A stretch of 37,471 nucleotides of DNA. It comes from an uncultured Deefgea sp. GTDB lineage: Bacteria > Pseudomonadota > Gammaproteobacteria > Burkholderiales > Chitinibacteraceae. How positions within the stretch are numbered: position 1 is the first letter of the stretch; the number at the start of each line of letters is the position of its first letter. The stretch spans positions 1-37,471 of the forward strand of contig NZ_CAMTIA010000028.1 of NCBI RefSeq assembly GCF_947072475.1, given 5' to 3'. A program made the translations under genes and the position numbers. This document shows positions 8,161 to 16,965 of this stretch, piece by piece. Under the pieces are notes generated by a model. It saw only the letters and a program-made list of their open reading frames with translations, was not told where the DNA came from and made no database searches.

Positions 8161-9036
8161 TTACTCCTGTCCACGGTGCATCACCGTCATTTTAAAATCT
8201 TGGTACAAACCATACATTGTCTTATATATGGGGCCAACTTGGCCATTTCCTACTGCTTGCCCATCCAAATTCACGATGGCGAGGATTTCTTTCGATGAAG
8301 ACGTCAACCAGACCTCATCGGCATCGCGCAGCATCTGCTCCGTGACCGGCTCGAGCTTGAGTGGTAGATCATGCTGGCGAGCCAGCTCTAAAATCACGTC
8401 ATAGGTAATCCCGGTGAGCATTAAATTTGACGGCGCTGGCGTATAAATTACCGCGTCTTTAACGATAAAAATATTGCTCGCAGCGCCCTCAGTCAATACG
8501 CCATCGCGCAATAAAATCGCCTCGGCAACGCCCGCATCCACCGCCTCTTGCTTGGCCAGTACATTCGCCAATAAAGAAATGGCCTTAATATTACAGCGCT
8601 GCCAACGAAAATCATCACAGGTGATGGCGCTGACACCCGATTCAATCGCCTGCGCTGGTGGCGGCTCAAGCGGATCGGCAAACATCAATACCGTCGGCGT
8701 GGCTTGTAGCGGAAAAGCATGCTGGCGCGGATACGCGGGGCCGCGCGACACTTGCAAATAAATCGATTGATCAACAAAAGTTTGCGCTTGGATAAGGCTC
8801 TGAATATGCTCGCGCCACATTGGCAGCGAATACGGGTTTTCCATGCTAACTTGGGCCAAATTATGAGCTAGCCGCGCTAAATGCTCATCCAAACGAAAAG
8901 CAACCCGTTGATAAACCGGAATCATTTCATAAACGCCGTCACCCAATAAAAAGCCTCGGTCCAATACCGAGATTTTTAACGCAGCCAACGGCGCAAATTG
9001 ACCATTTAAAAAAGCGATTTTATGCGGTATTTGCAT
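8161..9036 (-). CDS. dat: D-amino-acid transaminase (class IV PLP aminotransferase)
   Basis: 291 aa from the ATG at 9036 with AGGAT upstream; the longer frame from 9081 has no ribosome site. It is a fold-type IV PLP enzyme that moves the amino group between D-amino acids and 2-oxo acids, supplying D-Glu or D-Ala for the cell wall. Seen: SVLDRGFLLGDGVYE (23-37), VSRGPAYPRQHAFP (97-110) typical of the D-amino-acid branch rather than IlvE, catalytic lysine K151 in NIKAISLLANVLAKQ, and LTEGAASNIFIV (181-192) holding the cofactor phosphate. It is the first gene of the leftward unit leading to lipA. A 4-amino-4-deoxychorismate lyase is a less likely alternative. Confidence 0.87.
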   Translation of the reverse strand: MQIPHKIAFLNGQFAPLAALKISVLDRGFLLGDGVYEMIPVYQRVAFRLDEHLARLAHNLAQVSMENPYSLPMWREHIQSLIQAQTFVDQSIYLQVSRGPAYPRQHAFPLQATPTVLMFADPLEPPPAQAIESGVSAITCDDFRWQRCNIKAISLLANVLAKQEAVDAGVAEAILLRDGVLTEGAASNIFIVKDAVIYTPAPSNLMLTGITYDVILELARQHDLPLKLEPVTEQMLRDADEVWLTSSSKEILAIVNLDGQAVGNGQVGPIYKTMYGLYQDFKMTVMHRGQE

Positions 9037-9105
9037 GGCAGATCCTATCAAGTAAAGCGCCGTTACGACACTGCGTCGCAATGTGGCGCAATTGATTCGT
9101 AGGGC

Positions 9106-9135
9106 TTGGAGAGATTTGTATTCTCAGTCTATACT
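9106..9135 (+). promoter_or_regulatory. candidate sigma-70 promoter for the acyl-CoA-binding protein
   Basis: TTGGAG (9106-9111) and TATACT (9130-9135) are spaced by 18 bp, about 40 bp upstream of the ATG at 9175. Assigned by consensus match only. Confidence 0.45.
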
Positions 9136-9174
9136 CAGCGGTATTTTCAAACAAACGTTTCATAAGGTGGATCC

Positions 9175-9441
9175 ATGAGCGACTTAGCTGCCCGTTTCAA
9201 AACCGCACAAGATGAAGTAGTGAATCTTAATGATGCCCCCGACGTTCAAACCAAGTTACGTCTTTACGCGCTGTATAAACAAGGCAGCGAAGGCGACGTC
9301 AGTGGCAATCGTCCTTCTGCGATTCAATTTGTTGCACAAGCCAAATACGATGCATGGGCCAAATTAATTGGCACCAGCAATGACAGCGCAATGCAGATGT
9401 ATATTGCGCTAGTGGACGAATTAAAAGCCAAAGACGAATAA
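9175..9441 (+). CDS. acyl-CoA-binding protein
   Basis: 88 aa, the normal size of the eukaryote-type ACBP four-helix bundle, which is found in some betaproteobacteria. Start ATG has AAGGTGG upstream. The family signature is clear: LRLYALYKQGSEGDV (29-43) contains the Tyr and Lys that contact the CoA adenine and phosphate, then NRPSAIQFVAQAKYDAWAKL carries the second Lys/Tyr/Trp set. It binds medium- to long-chain acyl-CoA esters in the cytosol and buffers the acyl pool. It is divergent from the dat-lip unit, so a lipid-metabolism theme is plausible but not proven. Confidence 0.93.
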   Translation: MSDLAARFKTAQDEVVNLNDAPDVQTKLRLYALYKQGSEGDVSGNRPSAIQFVAQAKYDAWAKLIGTSNDSAMQMYIALVDELKAKDE

Positions 9442-9545
9442 ACCCCTAGGGGGTATTTGCCAGGGCCAGATACTGCGTTACAAAGCGCTGGCGTAGAATA
9501 ACTACGCTGCGCGCTTCGTGCCTTGCCTCAGGCCAAAATCCGCAT
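9442..9545. repeat. intergenic dyad cluster, possible repeat-family member
   Basis: Between the ACBP stop and the convergent GGDEF-EAL gene there is ACCCCTAGGGGGT (9442-9454), then a hairpin AGCGC-tgg-CGTAG-aataa-CTACG-ctgc-GCGCT (9484-9515), bounded by GGCC-rich arms (GCCAGGGCCAGA and CTCAGGCCAAAA). It may terminate one or both genes. The layered symmetry without a T-run suggests a dispersed intergenic repeat. Other copies cannot be checked in this window. Confidence 0.4.
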
Positions 9546-9578
9546 AAACGCGGTTGGCAAACCAAACGTCAACAGACC

Positions 9579-12500
9579 CTAGAGAACTAAACCCTTTTTT
9601 TGTATTTGCATAGTTTCAAATTGCGCGGCAGTGATGGGTTGGCTAAATAAATAGCCTTGAATCGAATCCGTTCCTGCCGAGCGCAAAAATGCCAATTGCG
9701 CCTCAGTCTCGACCCCTTCAGCCAATACCGACATGCCCAGCGTTTTACCCAAACCGATGATCGCCATCACAATCGCCGCATCATTCGGATCTGAACTAAT
9801 ATCACTGACAAAGCTTTGATCGACTTTTAATTTATCAAATGCAAAGCGCTTTAAATACGCCAAGCTGGAATAACCAGTACCAAAGTCATCCAAAGACAAT
9901 TTGACGCCAAGCCGTTTAATGCCCTGCAACGTGAGCATCACCTGCTCCACTTCTTGCATCATGACCGATTCAGTCACTTCAATTTCGAGATATTGAGCGG
10001 CCAGCCCTGACTGATCCAGTGCAGTTTGAATCAGTTGCAATAAATTAGCCTGATGCAATTGCATGGGCGACATATTGATGGCGATGCTAATTGGCGCCAG
10101 CCCCGCACGTTGCCACTGTGCAGCAAGACGACACGCCTCGAGCATCACCCAATTACCAATGGGTAAAATCATCCGTGATTCTTCGGCAATCGGAATAAAT
10201 TTCACTGGCGAAACCAAGCCTTTTTCTGGATGATGCCAACGAATTAAGGCCTCTGCGCCAATAATCAATCCGTTTTCTAGGCTCACCTGAGGCTGAAAAT
10301 ACAGTTCAAATTCATTATTCTCTAACGCTTGACGCATACTGGTTTCTAAAATCAATCGCTCCGAAGCCCGCGTATTCATATCGGCAGTAAAGTATTGATA
10401 ATTATTGCGCCCATTGGCTTTGGCCTGATACATCGCCACATCGGCATTTTTAATCAACACATCAGGATCATGCCCATCATCCGGAAAGACACTAATCCCA
10501 ATCGACGTCGACGTTGCAAAATTACCGGCTTCTAAAGTAAATGATTGCTGAAACGACGATAAAATCCGATCAGCCACATCACCGGCAATCAACGGATTGG
10601 GCAAGTCGGCCAATACCAAAACAAATTCATCGCCACCAAGGCGAGATAAGATGTCTTGCTTGCCGACAATCTGTCTTAAACGCGTAGCCAGCTGTGATAA
10701 CACCATATCACCGGCAGAATGGCCTAAAGAATCATTAATGGTTTTAAAGCGATCTAAATCTAAAAATAACACCGCGAGTTTGCGATTGTATTTTTCCGCA
10801 CTGGCCAAGGCCAAACGCAGCTCATCGCGCAATAAATTGCGATTAGCCAAACCGGTGACGCTATCAAAATTGGCCAATTCAGTAATGCGATCTTGCGCTT
10901 CTTTACGCTCGGTAATATCAGTCATAGTGCCAATTAAACGACTGGGTTTACCGCGTGAATCAAAATCAACAAATTTGCCTCGGGTTTGAAACCAACGAAA
11001 CTCACCGCGCTTAATTTTTCGCCGAAAATCCACCGCAAATTGTGCCGAATGTCCGGCGTAATAGTCTCGATAGGCCGCAACGGCTTGCTCTTTATCAATG
11101 GGATGTAATTGTTCTTTCCATTTATCAAAAGTCTCAACCAATTCACCTGGCGCATAGCCCAATAAACGATCATATTCCGGGCTGGTAATCGCCGTTCGGC
11201 GGCCATCTAATGGCATATCAAATAAACCCGTGCTCGATGCTTCTAAAGCCAAACGCAATTGCTGCTCAGATTTAACGATGGCTTCTTCTTGCATTCGCCG
11301 CTCCGAAATATCTCGCACCACGGCACAGTTATATTCTTGGCCTTTAAATAAAATGTAATTGGAATGCACTTCACACGGAAATGTTTCTCCGGTGCGGGTT
11401 TTTAAACAAATCTCATCGAATAAATGTCGATGTTGCCGCAATAAATCCCAGAATTTAGGCCAGCTATCGGGTTTAAAATTCGGATTAATATCTCGAAAAC
11501 GCATTGCCAACAAATCATGCTCGGCATAGCCAAATCGATGACAGGTTGTGGCATTCACATAGCGAATATGCCCAGCAGGATCGAGCCAAATGGCCATATC
11601 GGCACCATTTTCAATGGCGACTTTAGTCAAATATAAATCAGCCTCAGTTCTTTCTAATCGGGTTAATTGTCGCAACACATAAATGAGTAAAGCCGATCCG
11701 GCCAGCAGTAGCGTTAATGCAATTCCTAGTGTGATATACGTTTCTCGCCACCAAGTGGCCAGCACGGCATCTCGATCAATACCAATTGAGACCCCCAATG
11801 GCCAGCCGACAACCCGATGCCAGCCATAAATTCGTGCAGCTTGATCTAAAGAATGACTTTCATAAAACACGCCCTTTTCGGTACCGCTAGAAACACGCTC
11901 AAAGAAATCTTGATGCGATATATCCCGCCCTACTTCACCCGCTAAAAATGGATAGCGTGCCAAAGAAATACCGTCATCACGAAATAATCGAATCACGATA
12001 TCTTTATTATTGGCCATTGAACTATAAAATTTTTGGAAATAATCCGGATTGAGTCCCGCAACAATAACGCCTGAAAAATTAGTTTTGCTATCCAAAATAG
12101 CGGTTACAAATGGAATCACATCGTGTTGGATGATTGGGTCGCTTTGCTGCTCAGCGATATAATATCGTGCTTGTGGGCGTGACCTTGCCACACGGAAAAA
12201 TTGTGCGTTTGCGACATTGATTTTTGCAATCGGATGTTTCACGCTGGAAGCGGCTAATTCGCCGGTGTCCCAAGCAAAAGCTAGGCTACTTAATTGCGGA
12301 TATCGAACCACAACCCGCTGTAGATAAGCATGCAAGCACGCGGGGTCTTTCACGGCGACGCAAGATTGAAAGACCGCATCTTGCTCAATGGCCGACAAAG
12401 CAAACATGGTCGATTCCATCGTGCGACCAACATGCTCTTCAAACGCGCGGCTGAGCAATAGCATTTCTTGCTCAGCTTTGGCCAGCGCCGCCTGATAGCT

Positions 12501-12635
12501 GCGCCAAATCGAAATACCCTGTATGACTAAGGTGGCCACAAAAATACAAATAAACAATGCCACCAAAACATGACGAATTCGCCCTAAAGAATCTATTGAT
12601 TCTGCTTGCTCTGGCTTAGAAAGGGTGTTGGTCAC
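9579..12635 (-). CDS. membrane sensor with Cache-like, PAS-PAS, GGDEF and EAL domains
   Basis: 1018 aa. Order: cytoplasmic start, membrane segment ~23-45, periplasmic Cache/CHASE-like sensor ~46-298, membrane segment ~300-321, PAS ~332-450, second PAS with PAC ~455-578, GGDEF ~582-745, EAL ~760-1010. GGDEF is intact (LGGDEF, 667-671), with LFLDLDRFKTINDSLGH. The allosteric I-site RxxD is missing: the four residues ending six before GGDEF read GKQD. The EAL domain keeps E795 (EALIRW), INMSPMQL, EVTES, DDFGTGYSS, KVDQSF and EGVET, so phosphodiesterase activity is expected. It probably tunes c-di-GMP in response to a periplasmic ligand and a PAS-bound signal. It is a single gene with no obvious operon partner. 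Confidence 0.93.
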   Translation of the reverse strand: MTNTLSKPEQAESIDSLGRIRHVLVALFICIFVATLVIQGISIWRSYQAALAKAEQEMLLLSRAFEEHVGRTMESTMFALSAIEQDAVFQSCVAVKDPACLHAYLQRVVVRYPQLSSLAFAWDTGELAASSVKHPIAKINVANAQFFRVARSRPQARYYIAEQQSDPIIQHDVIPFVTAILDSKTNFSGVIVAGLNPDYFQKFYSSMANNKDIVIRLFRDDGISLARYPFLAGEVGRDISHQDFFERVSSGTEKGVFYESHSLDQAARIYGWHRVVGWPLGVSIGIDRDAVLATWWRETYITLGIALTLLLAGSALLIYVLRQLTRLERTEADLYLTKVAIENGADMAIWLDPAGHIRYVNATTCHRFGYAEHDLLAMRFRDINPNFKPDSWPKFWDLLRQHRHLFDEICLKTRTGETFPCEVHSNYILFKGQEYNCAVVRDISERRMQEEAIVKSEQQLRLALEASSTGLFDMPLDGRRTAITSPEYDRLLGYAPGELVETFDKWKEQLHPIDKEQAVAAYRDYYAGHSAQFAVDFRRKIKRGEFRWFQTRGKFVDFDSRGKPSRLIGTMTDITERKEAQDRITELANFDSVTGLANRNLLRDELRLALASAEKYNRKLAVLFLDLDRFKTINDSLGHSAGDMVLSQLATRLRQIVGKQDILSRLGGDEFVLVLADLPNPLIAGDVADRILSSFQQSFTLEAGNFATSTSIGISVFPDDGHDPDVLIKNADVAMYQAKANGRNNYQYFTADMNTRASERLILETSMRQALENNEFELYFQPQVSLENGLIIGAEALIRWHHPEKGLVSPVKFIPIAEESRMILPIGNWVMLEACRLAAQWQRAGLAPISIAINMSPMQLHQANLLQLIQTALDQSGLAAQYLEIEVTESVMMQEVEQVMLTLQGIKRLGVKLSLDDFGTGYSSLAYLKRFAFDKLKVDQSFVSDISSDPNDAAIVMAIIGLGKTLGMSVLAEGVETEAQLAFLRSAGTDSIQGYLFSQPITAAQFETMQIQKKGLVL

Positions 12636-12862
12636 GCAGTCTTTCTCGATGAAATAAATAAAGTGAAACCTCAGTAGCGTAAGATTGTGCTTTATTCTGA
12701 ATATAAAAACATCTATTACCCATCAGTCATGGTTTTTTAGTCATGAATTACTACGATATTCTTTGTTTCAAATAAAACTTGCCGCAAAAAACTGAATGGG
12801 TGCCAAAAGCACTGCGGCGGTTTCAACACCTAGATTGAACATGAGTGATTTGAAAGCAAAAA

Positions 12863-12894
12863 AAAACAAGGAAGGGATAAGCCTTCCTTGTTTT
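12863..12894 (-). terminator. intrinsic terminator of ettA
   Basis: ACAAGGAAGG-gataag-CCTTCCTTGT (12866-12875 with 12882-12891) forms a perfect 10-bp stem. Reading leftward, it is followed by a long T-run (the A-run at 12858-12866 on the plus strand). It lies 12 bp after the ettA stop. Confidence 0.88.
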
Positions 12895-12905
12895 AATCAA
12901 TGCAA

Positions 12906-14573
12906 TTAACGTGTAATTGGCTTATAGCGAATTCGTTTTGGTTTTGCGCCTTCTTCACCTAAGCGTTTTTTCTTATCCGCTTCATATTCTTGATAGTTGC
13001 CGTCAAAGAAATTCCATTGTGAATTACCTTCTGCGGCCAAGATATGCGTTGCAATCCGGTCAAGAAACCAACGATCATGCGAAATAACAAACACCGTACC
13101 GGCAAATTCAAGCAATGCATCTTCTAGCGCACGCAATGTTTCGACGTCCAAATCATTCGATGGCTCATCGAGCAGCAATACATTGCCGCCTTTGAGTAGC
13201 GTTTTAGCCAAATGCAAACGACCGCGCTCACCACCGGATAGATTACCAACTAATTTAGCTTGATCGCCGCCTTTAAAGTTAAAGCGCCCTAAGTAAGCAC
13301 GGCTGCTCATTTCAAACTTGCCAACGCTGATCACATCATTGCCATTGGCAACGTCTTGGAACACCGTTTTGTCGTTTTCTAAGCCTTCACGACTTTGTTC
13401 AACAAACGCCATTTGCACGGTTTGACCAATTTCAACTTCACCACTATCGGGTGCTTCCTTGCCAGCGATCATCTTAAATAAGGTTGATTTACCAGCACCG
13501 TTAGGCCCGATAATGCCGACAATCGCGCCAGCGGGTACGTTAAAACTTAAATCATCGATCAAGAGGCGCTCACCAAAAGCTTTGCTCACCCCTTTAAATT
13601 CAATGACTTTTTCGCCCAAACGTTCTGCAACCGGGATAAAGATTTCTTGTGTTTCATTGCGTTTTTGATGCTCAAAGCTAGAGAGTTCTTCAAAGCGCGC
13701 AATACGGGCTTTTGATTTAGCTTGACGCCCTTTCGGGTTTTGACGAACCCATTCTAATTCTTTGTTTAAGGCTTTTTGACGTGCCGACTCTTGGGATTCT
13801 TCTAACTTGAGACGCTCTTCTTTCTTTTGCAACCAAGTTGAATAATTGCCTTCCCAAGGAATACCATGTCCACGATCGAGCTCCAAAATCCACTCGGCGG
13901 CGTTATCCAAGAAGTAACGATCATGCGTTACGGCAACGACAGTACCTGGGAATCGCACCAAAAATTGCTCTAACCATTCCACCGACTCTGCATCCAAGTG
14001 ATTGGTTGGCTCATCGAGCAGCAACATATCTGGCTTAGACAACAGCAATTTACACAAGGCAACGCGGCGCTTTTCACCACCGGACAACTGACCAACGATC
14101 GCATCCCAATCGGGTAAGCGCAGCGCATCGGCAGCGATTTCAAGTTGCAGCCCTAAATTATCACCCGCACCGGCCGAAATAATCGCCTCTAAACGACCTT
14201 GTTCTTCGGCCAAAGCATCAAAATCAGCGCCTTCTTCGGCGTAAGCGACATAAACCGCTTCCAATTTAGCTTGCGCTTCAAAGACTTCACCTAAGCCACT
14301 TTCAACTTCTTGGCGCACGGTATTTTCAGCATTCAACTCTGGTTCTTGAGCTAAGTAGCCAATTTTGATGTTAGGTAAATGCTGAACTTCACCTTCGAAT
14401 TCTTTTTCAACGCCAGCCATAATCTTCAGAACAGTCGATTTACCCGAACCATTCAGACCCAGCAAACCAATTTTTGCGCCAGGGAAAAAAGACAATGAAA
14501 TATCTTTAATAATTTGACGTTTTGGCGGAACAATCTTGCTCACTCGGAGCATAGACATCACATATTGAGCCAT
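12906..14573 (-). CDS. ettA: energy-dependent translational throttle protein EttA (ABC-F)
   Basis: 555 aa from the ATG at 14573 (AGGTT upstream), exactly the length of E. coli EttA; the longer frame to 14642 adds unrelated residues. There are two ABC ATPase domains without membrane parts: Walker A GLNGSGKST (39-47) and GPNGAGKST, signatures LSGGEKRRVAL and LSGGERGRLHL, Walker B MLLLDEPTNHLD and VLLLDEPSNDLD. The P-site tRNA interaction motif between them includes WVRQNPKGRQAKSKARIARF, diagnostic of EttA among ABC-F proteins. It binds the ribosomal E site and gates the first peptide bond according to ATP/ADP. It is monocistronic with its own terminator. Confidence 0.96.
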   Translation of the reverse strand: MAQYVMSMLRVSKIVPPKRQIIKDISLSFFPGAKIGLLGLNGSGKSTVLKIMAGVEKEFEGEVQHLPNIKIGYLAQEPELNAENTVRQEVESGLGEVFEAQAKLEAVYVAYAEEGADFDALAEEQGRLEAIISAGAGDNLGLQLEIAADALRLPDWDAIVGQLSGGEKRRVALCKLLLSKPDMLLLDEPTNHLDAESVEWLEQFLVRFPGTVVAVTHDRYFLDNAAEWILELDRGHGIPWEGNYSTWLQKKEERLKLEESQESARQKALNKELEWVRQNPKGRQAKSKARIARFEELSSFEHQKRNETQEIFIPVAERLGEKVIEFKGVSKAFGERLLIDDLSFNVPAGAIVGIIGPNGAGKSTLFKMIAGKEAPDSGEVEIGQTVQMAFVEQSREGLENDKTVFQDVANGNDVISVGKFEMSSRAYLGRFNFKGGDQAKLVGNLSGGERGRLHLAKTLLKGGNVLLLDEPSNDLDVETLRALEDALLEFAGTVFVISHDRWFLDRIATHILAAEGNSQWNFFDGNYQEYEADKKKRLGEEGAKPKRIRYKPITR

Positions 14574-14718
14574 GAGTAACCTATAAAAAGTCGGAAATAT
14601 AATAGGGCTAGAGTTTACCAGTCCCAGTCCATGCCGCGCCATCTTTCATATTGGTCCAGCCATTGCTCATTGTGATGCATCAGACCTATATTACTCGGTG
14701 GCCTTTACTTTAAATTGC

Positions 14719-15093
14719 TCAGCAAGCAATACCCGAACCATTCAATGAAGTGCGCCCCCATACCGTGGCCTGAGTGCCATTGAACGCATTGGCCAGCTTG
14801 ATCGATCGTGGCGCAAAATTAAAATCAATCTCTTGTGCCGGATTCGCGAGGCGATGCGTCATTTGCGCAATGTGAGTAATCATGCCTTGTCCATCACTCA
14901 CGATATACAGCCCCATAAAACGCTGCGCCATCGGGCGTACTGCGGCGGGCAATTGGGCAATATGCCGGACTGATAAGAGTTGCGCCGAGCCACGCCAAGC
15001 TGGCTGCACCCAAACTTCAAGCAATGCTAGCGGGATACGCAAAGCTTGCTGCTGCAAAAAGGCATGGTCAGAGAGACGAAAACGAATTGACAT
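14719..15093 (-). CDS. small uncharacterised protein (weak DUF4258-like look)
   Basis: 124 aa, ATG with GGAGTC eight bases upstream. I do not recognise a family with confidence. The start FRLSDHAFLQQQALRIP and the later GLYIVSDGQGMITHIAQM recall DUF4258-type small proteins (HALxR...I... then VV-DGVITV), but the central match is loose. No membrane segment or signal peptide is visible, and one cysteine is the last residue. What stands out is its upstream DNA: two palindromes GAAC-N4-GTTC exactly 50 bp apart, one ending 17 bp before the start codon. This suggests tight control by a dimeric repressor. The gene is isolated between ettA and ndpA on the same strand. Confidence 0.65.
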   Translation of the reverse strand: MSIRFRLSDHAFLQQQALRIPLALLEVWVQPAWRGSAQLLSVRHIAQLPAAVRPMAQRFMGLYIVSDGQGMITHIAQMTHRLANPAQEIDFNFAPRSIKLANAFNGTQATVWGRTSLNGSGIAC

Positions 15094-15110
15094 GATGGCG
15101 ACTCCATATA

Positions 15111-15172
15111 GAACGTACGTTCACAATACTAGAGTCTAACCATCATCGCAAGGCAAAAAAGAACGTTTGTTC
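15111..15172 (-). promoter_or_regulatory. paired GAAC-N4-GTTC operator candidates
   Basis: GAACGTACGTTC (15111-15122) is a perfect 12-bp palindrome; GAACGTTTGTTC (15161-15172) repeats the same outer half-sites. Their centres are 50 bp apart, about five helical turns. They bracket a weak leftward promoter (TAGTAT, 15126-15131) of the 124-aa gene. The form equals the LexA box of Gram-positive bacteria and also suits many TetR-type repressors; the actual binder is unknown. Confidence 0.5.
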
Positions 15173-15282
15173 TATAAAACAACGCTAAAATAGACCCCGT
15201 CGATGGATGTCCATTTACCCATGAGGGTATGCATCGCTACTGTATGAACAGGAAAGCAAAGCAGGCAATACCCCGTTGTTGT

Positions 15283-16284
15283 TTATTGTTCTAATAAGGC
15301 TTTTTTGAGTTTGTCTGGGATATTTGACAGCACCAGCGTATCGCTGTGTTTGTCGTAAATCACCGCGCCCGAGCGCAAGCTAGCACGATCAAACTCCAGC
15401 TTCCATTCTGGCGCAGCGGCTTTAAAGCGCATCAGCGGTTTAATCGCTCGACGATCTGGCACAAAACCATCGATCAAACCCAGATCTTCATGTTGCAAAG
15501 CCGCCTGCAATGCTTGTGGCGCATCCGGATAAATTTGACTGGCGACCTCGGCTAAGTTCACTTCGCCCTGCTCATTGCCCATTTCATCGAGTAAATTGTG
15601 CGCCCGCTGAAACACTTCGTCACGATCTTGTGCGCTCAGCGCTTGCTGCTCGACAAATTGTTCCAGCCCTTTAACTAGCTTTTGGGTTTCTTTGAGCGGC
15701 GTGACCATATCGTTACAACCCAAGAACAATTTAAAATACGCCGCCACATCGCCGCGACCGCGCAAAAAGCTCACATAACGCTCACCACCGGCTTGCCATA
15801 CGCCCAAATCAATTCGCCCTGCAACGCGCAAATGATCCATATCCAAGTGAATGCTGTCTTCCAGGTGCATCTCTGCATTCACGGCCGTGCCAATCACTTC
15901 GCCGACCAAGGCAAAAAAGAGAAAGTCCATCTCGCCATTGCTAACGTGCGCCATCAACACATAGCCGCCGCTGGCCTCAGCCTCTTGCTCGGCACGCACT
16001 TGCAACTGCGCGATCGCTTGCTGAGAAAACCCAAGAAAATCCGCATCATCCACGTAGCGACGCACCAAGGCCGGCATCGGATATTCATGCTCGTCTTCTT
16101 CAAACTTGCCAAAGCCTTTGCCATTGCGACTGCCGTACAACTGGCATAGATGGTCGACCAAACGCTGCGCCGCACTATTGAGTGGCATTTCAGTCGAGCT
16201 CAATGCCACCCGTGCCGGGCCATTGGGCTCTTTATGTAATTGATGAATGATTAAATGCTGGATGGTATTGGGTGAGGTCGACAT
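15283..16284 (-). CDS. yejK: nucleoid-associated protein NdpA/YejK
   Basis: 333 aa, near the 335 aa of E. coli YejK. Typical features: an N-terminal IQHLIIHQLHKEPNGPARVALSS-type strand-helix start, a glycine/acidic middle (EASGGYVLMAHVSNGEMDFLFFAL), the FLRGRGDVAAYFKLFLGCND segment (about residues 173-192), and a C-terminal basic part with FDRASLRSGAVIYDKHSDTL. Members co-purify with the nucleoid; the biochemical role is not settled. No operon partner: 48 bp upstream is the end of a DUF697-like gene on the same strand, so weak co-transcription is possible. Confidence 0.93.
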   Translation of the reverse strand: MSTSPNTIQHLIIHQLHKEPNGPARVALSSTEMPLNSAAQRLVDHLCQLYGSRNGKGFGKFEEDEHEYPMPALVRRYVDDADFLGFSQQAIAQLQVRAEQEAEASGGYVLMAHVSNGEMDFLFFALVGEVIGTAVNAEMHLEDSIHLDMDHLRVAGRIDLGVWQAGGERYVSFLRGRGDVAAYFKLFLGCNDMVTPLKETQKLVKGLEQFVEQQALSAQDRDEVFQRAHNLLDEMGNEQGEVNLAEVASQIYPDAPQALQAALQHEDLGLIDGFVPDRRAIKPLMRFKAAAPEWKLEFDRASLRSGAVIYDKHSDTLVLSNIPDKLKKALLEQ

Positions 16285-16332
16285 ACAAGAATCCTTAAAT
16301 CAGATTCCCTATTATCCCACCGAATGCAGTGA

Positions 16333-16833
16333 CTAGATATCGCGAGCTGTCGTTTCATGCTCAAAGGTCGTGTTGCTTTGTAACTGAATCAGCACTTGGC
16401 AGCAATCCTCAATATGGGCGTTACCCAGCATGCGCATCGCGCCATAGCTAATTCCGGCGGCGATGGCGGAGCCTAAAAACGGCACAAATTTCGCTGCTTG
16501 CTTACTCGCCAGTCGAACCCCCACACGTTTGAACGCCAAGAGTAGTAATTCTTTTGACAAATACTTACCAATTAAACTCGAGCTCAGCGAACTAACAATC
16601 ACAAAAACGCGCTGTTTTAACTGCGGATTAAGCTGATTGATTTGCGCCGCACTTAAGCCAAACCTTTGATTAATCTGCTCCACCATCCGCGACATAATCG
16701 CCACGTCGGCACCGATATCGAGCCCCGGAATCGGCACTATGGCAATCGCGCCCGACACCATCGATTGCTTGGCCACCATGCTGCGGCATTCAATTCGAAG
16801 CTGTTCGATTTCAGACAAAGTCATCGCTTGCAT
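16333..16833 (-). CDS. DUF697-like small membrane-associated protein
   Basis: 166 aa; ATG with AAAGG six bases upstream. The two hydrophobic glycine-rich stretches, VSGAIAIVPIPGLDIGADVAIM (about 26-47) and AKFVPFLGSAIAAGISYG (about 112-129), resemble the paired hairpins of DUF697/YcjF-type proteins, here without a GTPase domain. The helix between them, ending FGLSAAQINQLNP, is also typical. The function is unknown in the family; membrane attachment is predicted only from hydrophobicity. It lies upstream of ndpA on the same strand. An EcsC-like assignment is an alternative. Confidence 0.55.
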   Translation of the reverse strand: MQAMTLSEIEQLRIECRSMVAKQSMVSGAIAIVPIPGLDIGADVAIMSRMVEQINQRFGLSAAQINQLNPQLKQRVFVIVSSLSSSLIGKYLSKELLLLAFKRVGVRLASKQAAKFVPFLGSAIAAGISYGAMRMLGNAHIEDCCQVLIQLQSNTTFEHETTARDI

Positions 16834-16965
16834 TGTGGGCCTTTGTTAAATATTCACTGACCGATAGACTCAACAAAAATCGAAGAGTTCCAAGTTGCCA
16901 CCCAATTCAATTTAAAGGATTTAAGCAGGTATTCATCTCTAAGCTATATCAATAACCGTATAGAA

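Noticed and set aside
15240-15251. CTGTATGAACAG, looks like a proteobacterial LexA box
   Set aside because: The spacer is 4 bp, not the 8 bp of CTGT-N8-ACAG, and it is far from the start of the small gene.
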